Assembly: GCA_035048495.1 (NCBI GenBank)
Contig: CM068546.1
Location: 32,940,674 to 33,004,673 of the forward strand
Length of the DNA stretch: 64,000 nt
Source of the DNA: Euptelea pleiosperma
Taxonomy: Eukaryota; Streptophyta; Magnoliopsida; Ranunculales; Eupteleaceae
Direction of reading: 5' to 3'
In this document: one piece after another, positions 34,664 to 48,200 of the stretch
Layout of the letters: each line of letters opens with the position of its first letter
Position numbering within the stretch: the stretch's first letter is position 1
Program-made: the position numbers and the translations under genes
Notes under the pieces: generated by a model
The model's input: the letters and a program-made list of their open reading frames with translations, nothing else
The model's database searches: none
What the model was told of the DNA's origin: nothing

Positions 34664-36017
34664 TTTGATAAGTGCAAAATTTTATTCAAAAGCAAAACTA
34701 AAAGAGACAAAGGATCAGTGAATTTTATTCGAATTTTTTCACCTTAAACATTTTTGAATCGGTGCACAACTTTGATTTGATGCATTTACACCTTAACCAT
34801 TAAATTCTAGCAAGAAACATTAAGAAATTTTAGTTTATTTGAAGGGATTTCATATTGACATAGAGAATGTGAAAGAATTCAAACTAGACTTTGGTTCGTT
34901 GTCCGGATCGATTAAAGAGGTTTTTCAGCTCACAAATTTGAAATTAGTTGCCATTTTTTGGTTTAGAATGATTGAGAAGGGAATAGATTTAAAATAAATA
35001 AATTAATCAAGTTTTTTCGGACAAACTACGTGTTCAATTGAAATTTCGACATGTCAAAATGTTTCAGTGACATATTGAATTTTATAAAGGTAGTGGTCGA
35101 AATAACTGGTCATGAAATATTTCAATTTATTTCGAAATATTACAATTTTTCCTTGCAGTTTACTTTCTTTTCTATCTTCACCGAAATCGAAATATTCCGC
35201 GAATACCTTGTTTTTTTTTGTTTTTTTATTTTTAGGGATGCTGATAACTTTTTAGATCCCTAGATAAAGTGGTGTAAATAGAAATCTATTGTATATAGGA
35301 AACTCTCTTCCCAATTTTTGTACACTTTTATTCTTTAGCACAAACTCACACTATTACTTGACTGGAAATAAATTTTAAAAAGTAAAAGAGCCTGAAAGGC
35401 CTAACTAATCATTCACTTCTCTACATGTGTGTCCATGCATGTGCATGTTATATTCTTTGACAACCACTTTACTCTAAAAGCTTAAGCTGTTAGAGGGAGG
35501 TGTAACAATGTATATCGAAGGGTCCACGGGTCTAACAGAGGCGGAGTGTTGGCCACATAGCCAAACAACACACTCCAACAACATCCTCCCTCAACACTTG
35601 GCCGAGGACTTGATAAGCAAGAGAACGTGACGTTCATAGTGTAACCCAAGTTTCTAATTCTTTAATGATATGGGAAAGTCTCCGAGTGCAACATTTCATA
35701 CTAGAGCCTCAACTAAATGCGTTACTTGAGTCACCTTCCACCACTAAAACACCAAAATCCAAACCTTCACATGATCTAACCTTGGAGAAGGCCAATGCTT
35801 CCACTTTGTTGGAGTCACTCTCCACAATCGGTCTTGAAAAAACATTAATGATTCCCCCTTGAAAATTCTGAAACATGCCTCTGATGCCCAAAAGGCTCGG
35901 ATTGCTAAGCGAGCATCCATCAAAATTTAGCTTTCCTTCATCTTCTTTAAGAGAGATCCAAACCACATGATTGCCATGAGAAAAAGGGGGAGGACCAAAC
36001 CACCGTCCTATAATCAC
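34664..36017 (-). mobile_element. L1-type LINE 3' remnant with RNase H domain
   Basis: On the minus strand about 100 codons near 36017-35709 read KLNFDGCSLSNPSLLGIRG, then FQGGIINVFS, SNKVEALAF and VEGDSSNAFS. This is the RNase H-like domain that closes ORF2 of plant L1 LINEs. Downstream, at 34664-34700, is a CACTTATC plus A-run tail after TTGAATAAAATTTTG, the usual 3' end. The two pieces may be one element; the part between them is degenerate. Confidence 0.55.
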
Positions 36018-37470
36018 TTAAAATATTGTTAAAACTAACACCTTTAAAGTCCTTTCATGCTTTGGCCCTATGAGAAACCAACACCTTGATTCTATATATG
36101 ATGGCAAGGAAGTATAGACTTTTACTACAAAAATACCTTCTATTCCTCTCTTCTAATGCCCCTTAAAGTTGCATGTAATGTGCATTTCTTAAGTGGTTCC
36201 ACGGACCAGATCAATCCATGGTTCGATTGTAATGAAGTCTTATTACAGTGGGTAAAAGGGATCAACTAGGAACATTGATGAGTCTTTTATTACATGGAAT
36301 ATAAGGCTAGAGTTTGGATTATTAGAGGCTTATAGAACTAGCCTTAGGGTTAGATTGAATGGGCTGGAAGGAATAGGCTTTAGATTGGATAGTTAGGGCT
36401 GGATGTATGGGACTGATTTAATTGCAGAAAATTAAAGCAAACGAAGAACTAAAGGCCGTCTCGGAAAAAAAAACAAAAAAATTCAAAGAAAAACTGGAGA
36501 CCTATACAAGATTGATATTTGAAGCAGAATCTCACAACTTCTAAAGGAGATTCTATAATGGAGTCACACCAACCTAAGATCACAATGATCAAGTCACACC
36601 TCCAAGAAAATAATTAGCAGCAAACTAGCTGCTCAAACTATATATATATATTTTATTTCATTTCCATGTAATTATTAGGGATATACACATGTATATATAG
36701 ATGTAGGGGGTTGCAGCTTCCCTCATTCCCATTGACAACTTTGATTAAAATTGAAAGTTTCTTACTTCTTCTAGAACTAAAATATGATGGCATTTTCTCA
36801 ATCCACTGTGCCTGGTTGAGTTTGGATAAACTTACATCCTGTAGATGGTTCGATATGCATGTGCATACGTGGATGCCACATGGGAAATTTAGAGCCACGT
36901 AGAATACCTAAAGGTAGGCCACCGATGCATAGTTAGTAATTGGGTGATATAAGAAATATAGGATTGGAGGTCGAGAGATAGGTCCGTAGGGTATGATCTT
37001 TAGGTTGGACGGCATCACCATAAAGAGTCATGAAGGCGTCTCGTCGACTTCATCTCTTTGTCGATATGAGGCGTTGACATGAGACATCGATATGCCTTGG
37101 GGATTGATATACTGAGAGAGAAGAGTACACAAACGAGCAACCGATACCTGTGACCAACTAATATGGTTATAGCCTATAGGTGCCAGGTCACTTCGACATG
37201 GGAGAATGGTATTTCGGTTATTTCACATCGTAGACCCAAGTCTAAAAATTGCAAAATAAACGAAAGGGGGATACTTTTCCTGAGACTGAATCTCTCTCTC
37301 TCTCTCTCTCTCTCTTTTCTCTCCGCGTCCAATTGCCTTAATCTCTTATGTTCTCTCGGCCTGATGAAGATGGAATTAGAACGGCTAATAATTTAGCTTA
37401 GGCAGGTCTCCTGAGACACCTTTCCCCACTCACCAGACATCTGTCATTTGTCTTATCCTCTGACACTTGC
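36018..37470. other. No gene seen; (TC)n tract
   Basis: No supportable gene. A (TC)n microsatellite lies at about 37290-37316 and an (AT)n run at 36641-36652. Confidence 0.4.
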
Positions 37471-37474
37471 ACAT

Positions 37475-37826
37475 CCATTACTTACATCTGGTGGTGAGGC
37501 CCACATGGAGATTATGTTGGACAATCTAATCGAATAGTATCGTCCTCGCCATGTTGATTATCAGCACCAAAAATCGATCAGATTTGACATTACTAACCTC
37601 ATGAAAATTGACCTAACGTAATGGTTAAATTGGATGGTTAACATAATGGTAAAAAAAGTGTTTTCCAAATTTAAGTCAACTTTTCATGACTCATGAGGTT
37701 AGGAATGTTAGAATGGACTGATATTTTGAGGATGTCTCCACAGTATGAACAACATGCTTTGCAGTTGGATTGTCAAACATGATCTCCATGTGGACCCCAC
37801 CGCCGGATGTAAGAAGTGAATGTAAG
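37475..37826. mobile_element. MITE with inverted arms
   Basis: The left arm has TTACATCTGGTGGTGAGG, CCCACATGGAGAT and TTGGACAATC. The right arm has GATTGTCAAACATGATCTCC, ATGTGGACCCCACCGCC and GGATGTAAG. The inner part repeats the symmetry (CCTCATGAAAATTGAC with GTCAACTTTTCATGAC). Confidence 0.65.
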
Positions 37827-38546
37827 TTTATCCTAACTCATACCTGGTTACTAGATACTAGCTTACTACAAATAGGAAACTAATAGCAAAACTGAAAATA
37901 GCAACCCCTAAGTTAAATAAAAATCAACACGTGAGGTCATGGGGCCCACCTATGAACTATATGAATGAGCCAAAAACCATATATTATTGGGCTGGTTGAT
38001 GTGGAGCCCATCTGAGTGGGCTGGGCACATAACAACAGCCCATAAAGAGGCCAAACCAAGGTTTGCAGCCGGGAAACTTCAGCTTATTGGCCGACTCCAT
38101 CAGGCATCGGTATGTGTGGGTGTGCATGCATTTTTGTGTGCCTACACCTATTTATTTCATGATTTTTCTTGCATGATAATACTTCAAAAAGTAGTTGATA
38201 CATCATATTAATTGTTCATGATTGCAAATATTTTGCATAATTTAATCTTCTATTTTTTGGAATTGGCCTGCCTAAAGATTGTAGCAAGTGGTTGATCTGC
38301 AGTTTGAACTCTAATTTATTTGCTGTTTCTAGTTCCTTGCATTTTTAGTGACTGTGGCTGAACTGTGTGATGCATTGGAACCATATGTAGTTGTGTGCTA
38401 TATTCTCCATTCATGCAACTTTTCTGTGTATGATAGTTCTTGAACTGAGTGGCTTTATAGTTTGAAGCATTGTGCTTGATTGCATGGGGTTGAATATCTA
38501 ATGCAAACAGATGTTTGGTAAATTAATATAGGTTGCTTTGGTCTCA

Positions 38547-41500
38547 ATGGTATGTACACTTGGAAGGGGGAGAATGGCAGCCATGGTGAGGCTTCTGGTT
38601 AATGGAAATTTCTCAGAAATTACAGCAGGTATTATAATCAGAATGTACCTGTTTCGACAGAATACAAACCAATATTTATCAGATACTGCATGTAGACTTG
38701 TACAAAACAATTTTATCGTTTCCTATTGTACTCTTGGTTACTTTCTTGACCCCTAAAAGATTAACAATTATTACTAATTGTTTTCTGGATTAAATTTGTT
38801 ACTTAGTTGGTTTTTTGCAACACACTTAGTTGGTTTTTTGCAACACACACATGAAATCTTACTATGAAATTTTTTGCAATATTAGAAGTTTCATTACATT
38901 TGGCATAATGTAAATACGACATGATTTTTCAATTTAAAAAACTACAACTTAAAGCATGGTATCAACATATTGGATGGGTACCTATATCTGTACCCATGTC
39001 TCGGATTTTGGAAAAGAGGGGTCATATCCCTGTTTCCCAAAACAATGTCCGTATTAATCTCTATATCTTGGCATCTTAGGTATAATTATTCTCTGACATG
39101 TATGGGTTTTTGGGGCAATGTTTTGTTGATTTGTATTCTAGAACATGGAGTTGTCTATGCACCTACTAGTTCTTTGAATGAGTTAACCTGGTCAAATGGA
39201 ACAAAACAAAGAAGATAAAAGCATCCAAAATAAATAAATAAACGATAATGTGTCCTCCAAGAATAGCCAAAGAGAAGATAGGGAAAGAGGTATGAAATTC
39301 TTGGGTCAGGATTGACAAGTGGAGGACAAAAGAGAGATTTTAATGCAGGGGCATTTTCACACTGGGCTCGAGTGGGGCAGCTTGCGTATATGGGGCACAC
39401 TCGGGGTGGGATGGCCCGTGTGAAATGGAACCCACGATGGAGGGTTCGACCGAGGGCCTGGATCATGGGCTATAAGATAAAGGAATTTAATCTCACGTTA
39501 CCAACAATTGCGGCTTTTGGGGAGTATTGGTTAAATGTCCTGCATCAAAGTGGTATTAGAGTGGGAGGTCTCGTGTTCGAGACTCCTCACCGGGGGTAAC
39601 TAATGCAGGGGCATTTTCACACCGGACTCGAGTGGGGCAACCTGCATAAATAGGGCACACTCGGGGTGGGATGGCCCGTGTGAAATGGGACCCACGAAGG
39701 AGGGTTGGACTGAGGGCCTGGATTTGGGCTTATGAGATAAAGGAATTTAATCTCACGCTACCAACAGTCGCGGCTTTTGGGGAGTATTGGTTAAATGTCC
39801 TGCATTAGATTTGAAGGTTTTTGGTAAAAAAAACTAATAAAGTATTTCAAGTGGATTTCTCAGAAAAAACCCTTGCATAATAGATAATACTATGATTTTT
39901 TTTCAGCAAATGTTTAAAACTTCAAAATTTTGAATGAAACCAACTATCCAACAAGATGTGTATTTTCTTTTCAAAGAATTAATTTTTTTGGGGCTTTTTT
40001 TCTTGTCCCCCTTACTTTATGGATGCAATTTGCATCTCACCCAATGTTTCTAAAATATTTGCGTCTCACCCATTGACCATGGTAAACGATGTTGACCATA
40101 GATGTCCATTAACGGTCTCTGGATGGACATCACAATGTTTTTTAAATGACTATAATGATCTTGGGTGAGACGCAAATATTTTAAAAACATTGGGTGCGAT
40201 GCAAATTGCATCAATAAAGTAAGGGGGACAAACCAAAAATCCTTTCTTTGAGGTTTTTTTTTTTTTGAGGATTGTCATCTCAAAACCTTTCTTCATTTAC
40301 TATGGAACTGCAAATTTGATGGTTAAGATCTGATTGCACTTGAGTGATTATAGGGGCCTCATCGATGTCGATGATGGACCACAGTATGAGCCCCATGGCA
40401 CACTCTTAGAGACCACTGACCTTATGGATGTTTGGCCCAACTGTTGGTGGACCTACATACAAAAAATTAGTCTGATTCAAGGTAGTTAAGGGCGCAAGGC
40501 GCACTTAAGGCGCTAGGACCCCTAGAGCTTGAGGTGCAAGGCGCAAGGCGAGGCGCACGCCTGACTGAAGCGAGGCGCAATATTAAAAATTATAATAAAG
40601 AATATTAAAAAATAAGAAAAATAACATCATAAAATAACAAAACAAGTAATCATTAGGCCACATAAATATAATATAAAGAACTAGACATTTTTCTATTATT
40701 TTTCAAAAATTTACCAGAAAACGACGCATCTAGTGCGTTCGTTTATTACTTAAATTTTGTTTTTTTAAGAAATATCAGCATATATGATGGATATGTTCGG
40801 AATACGTGTCGGTACTGTGTCCCATACATGTATCCTTGTCAACACTGGTACGATGAGGGGTACGGTTATTCGAGTATCATAGGTTCTAGTTAACATTGTC
40901 ATTATCTAAATACAAAACAAGTAATCAAAAAGCCATAAAATTTGCCCATCCCTAGTTGGACCTACATACCAAAATTCGTCCTGATTAGTAATTTATGTTC
41001 GTTGTATTAGTCTTTTTCATGGATTATTTTCAACTGTGGATTTCTAGCATTTATTGGGGTACTCAGATTTAAAGGTTAGGAATCACTAATCATACCCATT
41101 TTTGTCCTGTAAGCCCATCTAGAGATAGGCCAAACATGCATACGGTCAATTGCCTCTAATAGTATGCCACGTGGCTCACACTGTTGGTCAGTCATCAACT
41201 TTTATGATGTACACCATCATCAATTTTTTTTTTCCACAAGTTGAAATCTTAAAATGTTGAATCACCGAAACACTCCTAAGTAAAAAAAATTCAAAAAATA
41301 AAAGAAAATTAGTTAAGGGATTTGGGGGTCATATTAGGAATAAGGATTTTTTTATTTTTAATATATTTTTTTTAATATTTAAAAAAAAAAACAGTTATTT
41401 TAGTGAGGCGCACGCCTTGATGCGCCTTGGCTGAGGCGCGCGCCTTGATCTTAAGGCGCGTGCCTTACTAAAGGCGCCTCGCCTCGACCATTTCAAGGCG

Positions 41501-42194
41501 CCTTAGGTGCGCCTTGCGCCTCAGGCGCGCGCCTTGACTACAGAGGTCTGATTGTTAATTTTTTAAGCATTGGATTAGAGTCGTTTTTCTGGGTTGATTT
41601 TATCCGTAGAATTTGAGCATTATTTGGGGTACAAAGATCCAATGGTTTGAAATCACTAATCAGGCTGATATTTGGTATGTAGCTCCACCTAGCGATGGGC
41701 CCAACATCCGTACGGTTAGTGACCTCTAAGTAAATGAAGAAAGGTTTTGAGCTGACAATCCTCCAAAAAAAAAAGTCCTCAAAAAAAGAAAGGATTTTTG
41801 GTTCGTCCCCCGATGCAATTTGCCTCGCACCTAATGTTTTTAAAAGATTTGCGTCTCACCCGAGGTCATTATAGTCATTTAAAAATATTGGGATGTCCAT
41901 CCGGAGACCGTTAATGGGCGTCTATGGTCAACAACCAAAGGGTGAGATGCAAATATTTTAGAAACATTGGGTGAGATGCAAATTGCACCAATAAAGTAAA
42001 GGGAACAAGCAAAAAAGCCCTTCTGTTTTTGAATTTTTCCGTAAGTGTTTAACACTTCAAAATTTTGAATGAAACCAACTATCCAACAAGGTATGTGTTT
42101 TTTCTTGCAAAAGAATTAAAAATCTTTTGTAAGATACCTTGATTTAAATTGTTTGAACTTAGATAAATTGAACTTTTTTTTTGTTTTATCTATG

Positions 42195-42240
<46 letters not shown>

Positions 42241-45200
42241 TTTCGTTTTTTTTATGTGTGTGTGTGTTTTAGCCAGAGCATGTGGAACAAAGATTAATGT
42301 CTGCAATTTAACTTGAGTAGTTACACTGTAACTGCTACAAATCATGGATGGCTTACTGTTTACTGGTCGGCTTGTTTTCTGACTCATTGGCAGAGGAAGC
42401 TAGCCACGAAAAATTAGCTGCTCAATCCATACATAGGGAGTTGCGTGAGGCGGATGAAGCAAATTTGCTTGAAGAAGAAGGTAAATGCAAATTTTTTTTC
42501 TCTCCAGATACTACGTCATGTGTCATGCTTATTGAAATATGTCTGCCGTAGCACTATTTCATGGTCACAACCTTTAATTTAATCCAATAAGAGAATCCCA
42601 TTGAAAAAAAAATGTAAAAATAGCATTAGCTTAAAATGATGGTGCCAGCTTGCTACGTTGGTAAGATTTGTGAGTATTGATACCACAACATGGGTTCAAT
42701 ACCCACCTTCACCCACTAACCGCTGCCCGCTTGCTTACAAAAGAGAAAAAAAGAAGAAGGCATTAGCTTAAAATGAAGCAGCGCAGTTTTGAAAGATTTT
42801 GTTAATAGTAAGGTCATGTATAATAATTACTGCTGTAGAAGGGAATTTTTGACACTATTGCGTAGATTGTATGTATCTTTCCTCTGTATAAGTAGTTTAC
42901 ATATCATTTATAACTAAGATGAGTTTTTCATTGATATCTAGCGATGGTTAAGATGTAATTAATCTTTTTATGAGAAGGGTGCTCTTTTTTTGTTTTACAT
43001 AAATTCGTTGTTTTGTGATGTTTGGGTCTGCAAGATTTATGTACCTTTAGATGCTACCAATGAATTGTTTTTCATTTTATAACTTCTAGCCATATTTCTT
43101 GTACTGATTGGTGTTAAGTTTTTTCAACTTCTTTTGCAGATATGCATGTATTTGATTGCAAGCCGATGGCAGATCCCTTGCATTTGGTAATGTTCATTGA
43201 TTTGGGATTGTTGAGACGCGTTGGCATTTTCAGTCATATTATCAAAGGAACATGTTAATGCTATATGATGCTATGACAGAGAATTCTGCGTCTTTAGGAG
43301 CTTCTAATTTCCATTATCTACTTTTTCTTTCCTTCTACTTCTCTAATTTTGTTTATGTTGTCATAATCTGGACTTATATGTTTAGCCCTAAATGTAGCTT
43401 GTGTACGAATATTTGGACTTATCCTTATCGTGAACTAATAATGTATGGTAAAATCTTTATAAAATAGACACTTGCTCGTTGATCTTAGAATGTAATAAGC
43501 TACAAAAGTTGATCCTTTGTTGAATTCCTTGTGGCACGGAATCACGGATTATATGGACTGCATTGGGGACTGGAGATACTATCATGTGATGAAAATCCCA
43601 AAATGTGAAGAGATGGAGTCTTTTCTTATATGGAGGAAGACGCTATCTCGAGGAAAGGAACATACTGCTTCCACAAAATCATGAATTTTATAAAAACCAA
43701 AGGTTACTGTAATTCTGACATGAATAGGGGTTCATGTGGAAAAGGGAAAAGAATTCCTTTAAACTTTTCGAAAAAAAAAGGATGAAAGAAAAGAATTCCT
43801 TTAATCTTTTGGAACCACTTTCAAGATTCTGAAAGTCAACTGTATATTTTGTTTGAACCTAATATGGTGGCTGTGCTCATCAAGAGGAAAGAAAAAGAAG
43901 TAGAGAGGTTGTTGCTCCAAGGATTCATGGTGCAAATGAGCAAAAAGGTCCACTATCAGTGATTTAAGAATAAATAACCCTACACATGAATGAAGAGAAA
44001 CCCATCCAACTTTACATTTTCATAATGAACTGAGGTTTCCCTTTTTTTGGGTGATCTATAGTAGATTAATAGAGGTAAAATAGTTGGTTGGCTGGTAACT
44101 GTAGTGCAGCATGTGATACATAAATTTGATAATCACAAATACTATTTTTAGTTTAAGTTGATTCTTGGAATGGAAGCAATGCTGTTTTAGAAACTAAAAA
44201 AGATAATGCATCAATAGTAAGCCCAAGAGTATTTAAGCATGTAAACGAATGGTAATTGGACATCAATATCTATAACCGGTGTTTTTGGTTAATAAATGCC
44301 ACTTTGATGCAGGACATTTAACCAATACTCCCCAAAAGCTGTGACTGTTGGTAGCGTGAGATTAAATTCCTTTATCTCATAGCCCATGATCCAGGCCCTT
44401 GGTCAAACCCTCATTCGTGGGTCCCATTTCACACGGGCCATCCCACTCCAAGTGTGCCCCATATACACAGGCTGCCCCACTCGACCTCGGTGTGAAAATG
44501 CCCTTGCATTAATCACCCCCGGTGAGGAATCTCGAACACGAGACCTCCCACTCTGATACCACTTTGATGCAGGGGCATTTTCTCACTGGGCTCGAGTGGG
44601 GCAGCCTGTGTAAATGGGGCACACTCGGGGTGGGATGGCGCGTGTGAAATGGGACCCACGAAGGAGGGTTCGACCGAGGGCCTGGATTTGGGCTATGAGA
44701 TAAAGGAATTTAATCTCACGCTACCAACAGTCGCGGCTTTTGGGGAGTATTGGTTAAATGTCCTACATCATTAATATTACTGCCAGTATGCATTCTTTAC
44801 ATAAAATAATCCCGTAACAAAGGCACACATACTATACGTAAATTTGTGTTCAATAATCTTCTTCAAGCTGACAGTGACAAGTGATTATCTGCCATGTCCA
44901 AACTCTCCAAATTGGTCTTGCAAGTGAAAATTAGTTGAATAAATCAGAAAAAGTTGCTTGCAAACCTTTTGATAGAGGTGTAAAACACAGATGCAAATGT
45001 CATAAGTGATCCAAATTATCTGGAGTTCTGGATTAACGACTTTGAAATGGTAATTCCTTGTGTACTGAGAATATAAATCTGATGTAGTTGCAATGAAGGG
45101 GCAAAGGAACTTTACAAACATCTTCTGAGGATTAGCTCATGGAATGTGGCTATTGGCATCTTGCCTCTTGATTAGATAAACTTCACGTTTTCTAATTCAT

Positions 45201-48200
45201 TGAGCTTATTAATCCAGGCTATATATTATGAAGTTTGTTTAATTCTCAATCTTGATTTCTTTTTTTACTTCATGTGTAGTTATCTGATTATTCATTTGTG
45301 TTATGAAGGTTTGTTGCAATGCTTGTAAGAAACCAGTCAAGGCCAGTCAATATGCAGCTCATTCAGGTTAGGGTGTCTTTTGACTGTTCCTGTTATTAGA
45401 ACCTTCTTTTTGTGTGAATATTGATACCATTGCTTAATATTGAATACTTGATAGAAACCATTTTTCTTGCATTATTGAATACTTTCTTTACTGTGGGAAA
45501 ATATATAATTCCCTTGTTTTTACCCCATTCGTGGACCCACCCTTTTTAAACATTTATTTACATACCCTTCCTTCTCTCCAATCCTTATGTTTTTTTGACT
45601 TTTAATTTGCTCTCCCACATATGCCTGGTTATCTCTGCCATAGCATTTTTCCACAAACTTTATTTCCTAATCCATCTGACTGTTGTTTTTTTATCCTTTT
45701 GGTAATGCTTTTCCCTACTTGTATACTTCTCTGTACTTCAGTATAGTACCTTACAGTTATTGATCAGAAAAAATGAGATCATTTAATAATCCATGGGCTT
45801 CTAAGAGTAGCACTACAGTAGGGTCCTGCCATTTCTACCACTTAATGTCTTGTAATTAGAAGAAACATTAGCCAATCCTTCGTGAATTTTAGCGCAGATT
45901 TCAGCCTTCTTTTGCCTTATGTTTGTATCTCCATTTCAGCACTCTGAAAATGCGGAAACATGTACCAGATATGAGAACTGGTTGAAGTCAGAGAAGCTTA
46001 GATGGCAAAGAGAATCATTGTCATGATCATATGGAAGCTGAAATCGCCCAGAACCCTGGGCTGTTCATTTCTGCTGAATTCTTTCTTATTCTTCGAGAAA
46101 GGGTGATTAGAGAAGAGATGTCTTTTCTCCAATGATAGACTAATCCAGCTGCTTGGGTTTGTCAATGTTAGAGGGAATCTTGGTAGCTTGAGAATTTGTT
46201 ACCTTTGTTTTATAGCTCATCTAAATGAACCTTTTAGGCTTTAACAATCTTTGGATTAGGACTGATTCACCAAGAGAGAGAGAGATGGAGGCAAAGGAAA
46301 AAATAAAGGAAAAGAGAAAGTTAAAAAGGAAAAAAAAATGGCATTTTACTTAACAGAAGACAGAAATGGCGATTATCTGGGAAATAACTATTTACTGGAG
46401 TGAGTCTGGAAGTAGAGCAAAGGAGGGCAGTTGCATCATTTCTTATTTCTTTTTCTTGATAAATAATATAACTTTCTTCATTAAGAGAAGAATGTACAGT
46501 GAGGAAACATAAAGCACACCATCAGGACTGGAGCATGATCACCATTTAGATCGCTAATTAGCTTGAGAAGATCTCGAACAGTCGAACCAAACACACCCTG
46601 CATGCATCAATGTCAGTCTTCATAGGTTACCAGTGGAGAAAGAGGGGGTTATACTTATAAAAAAAAGAGTGGGTTATAGATATCCACCAAGACTAATTAA
46701 TTTCTATATGAGCGTAAAAATGCATTTAGCATATCAGTAAATGGAACTGAAACATAATCTTTATTTAGTCCACAGAGCATGCCACCTCATCTGAATGGGC
46801 TTAACACTTGTAGTGTACCTGTATACTGCATTCCCTTTATCCTATACTGCTCTACTGTGCTTAACTATAAAAAGATGTCCAGATATGCACGTGCTTTTTC
46901 TTGCTTGAATCAGAAGCAGTAACTGATATCTCATTCAGATTTCAGATTCTTTATCTGAGATCTATCATCTCTTGATAAAAATGTTTGCAATCCTGGTGCT
47001 TTGACATTCTTTTCTTTCTGAAAAACCTTCAACACTGATAGTGGATATCTTGCTTCACTGAAATGGAATTTTCTAATTTCTGCAGAGCGTTGTAGATCAT
47101 TGAATTCTACAGAAGAAACTATTTTGGAGCTTGATGGTGGTACAGGGCATAAAAAACCTCCAAGGAAGGGGAGGAAAAAGTTACAAACAACTCATGAAAG
47201 TATCCTTACTCTCTTATGTAATTTTTATAAGCTGGATTGTTGGGTATTGCTTTTGCTTTCTTTGGTTTCATTTATATGCCTTTTTTATTAGAAACATTTC
47301 TTTTTGGATGCTGTTCAGATTCTTCTTTTTTAGTGAGGTCCAATGTTGTCAGTTAAAACACCATCATGATAATTTTTCCCACAATAATTGCATCCAAGTT
47401 AAGCTTTATTGTGAGGATGAACCATAGAGAAATGCTCCAAGTGATGTCTTACCATATCCATTACCAAATGTAGAATATCTGAAGAACAAATAGAGAGAAA
47501 TTTAGGACTTTTTAAGCATGAAAATTTGAAGTAGGCTCAACCATCTCCAAAATTGTTGATTCTTGGGCCTAAACAATCCACCTTAGATGATAGATGTAGA
47601 AATCTTATGCAAGTAACAGAATCAGAATCCATTTATTTAACAAGGACAACACTTTTAGGGTTTTTTCCTGTGTTGGATACATGGACACATGGACTCGCAT
47701 GTCGACACATCCGGACATGTACGGCCACCTTTTATTTTAATAAAATTCATTTCTAAAAAAGGTTGGTGTGTTCCATCCTCCGTACAATACATCTTTTAAG
47801 TTATTAAACACATAGCTATAGTTGTTTGATAGTTTCCCTTTTATAAATCTAATTATATTTAATATGTTATGGGCAGCTCTATGGTTTGTAGAAATGTTTG
47901 ATTTTACTTTTCATATATGTCTTTCCTTATTTTTTTTTTTTAAAAAGCTTCTGATTCAAGCATAACTAAAATACTATATAATAATACATGTGTACGGACG
48001 TGTCTGCCTATTGGGCTTCTTAAAGGTGCTGTGTCAGACACCTTGTATCTGTGTTGGACACTGACATACTTGGCCGTGTCATTGTTACATAGGAATCCAT
48101 CGAGTATCAAAGGAGAAATCTCAGTTTCTTGGTGTAGGGTTTTCGAAAAACCAGAACATCTTCTTTTGTAGCTTTAGACCTCAAAACCAACTTAAGTTGA

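Larger units (their letters stand above)
39990..42020. mobile_element. Large fold-back element with nested insertions
   Basis: The outer arms (39990-40301 and 41729-42020) are inverted repeats. The left begins GGGGCTTTTTTTCTTGTCCC and the right ends with the complement of GGGCTTTTTTGCTTGTTCCC. Each arm contains a small palindromic unit (GATGCAATTTGCATCTCACC...GGGTGCGATGCAAATTGCAT). Between the arms is a family A MITE split by a hAT-like element. Neither target duplication nor transposase is visible. Confidence 0.7.

Noticed and set aside
39551..39590. tRNA-like B-box word GTGTTCGAGACTCC near the TRIM primer site
   Set aside because: There is no matching A-box or cloverleaf, and the position is explained by the internal part of the TRIM.
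39312..39599. Open frames in the TRIM LTRs
   Set aside because: They recur in each LTR copy and in both orientations; they are non-coding repeat sequence.
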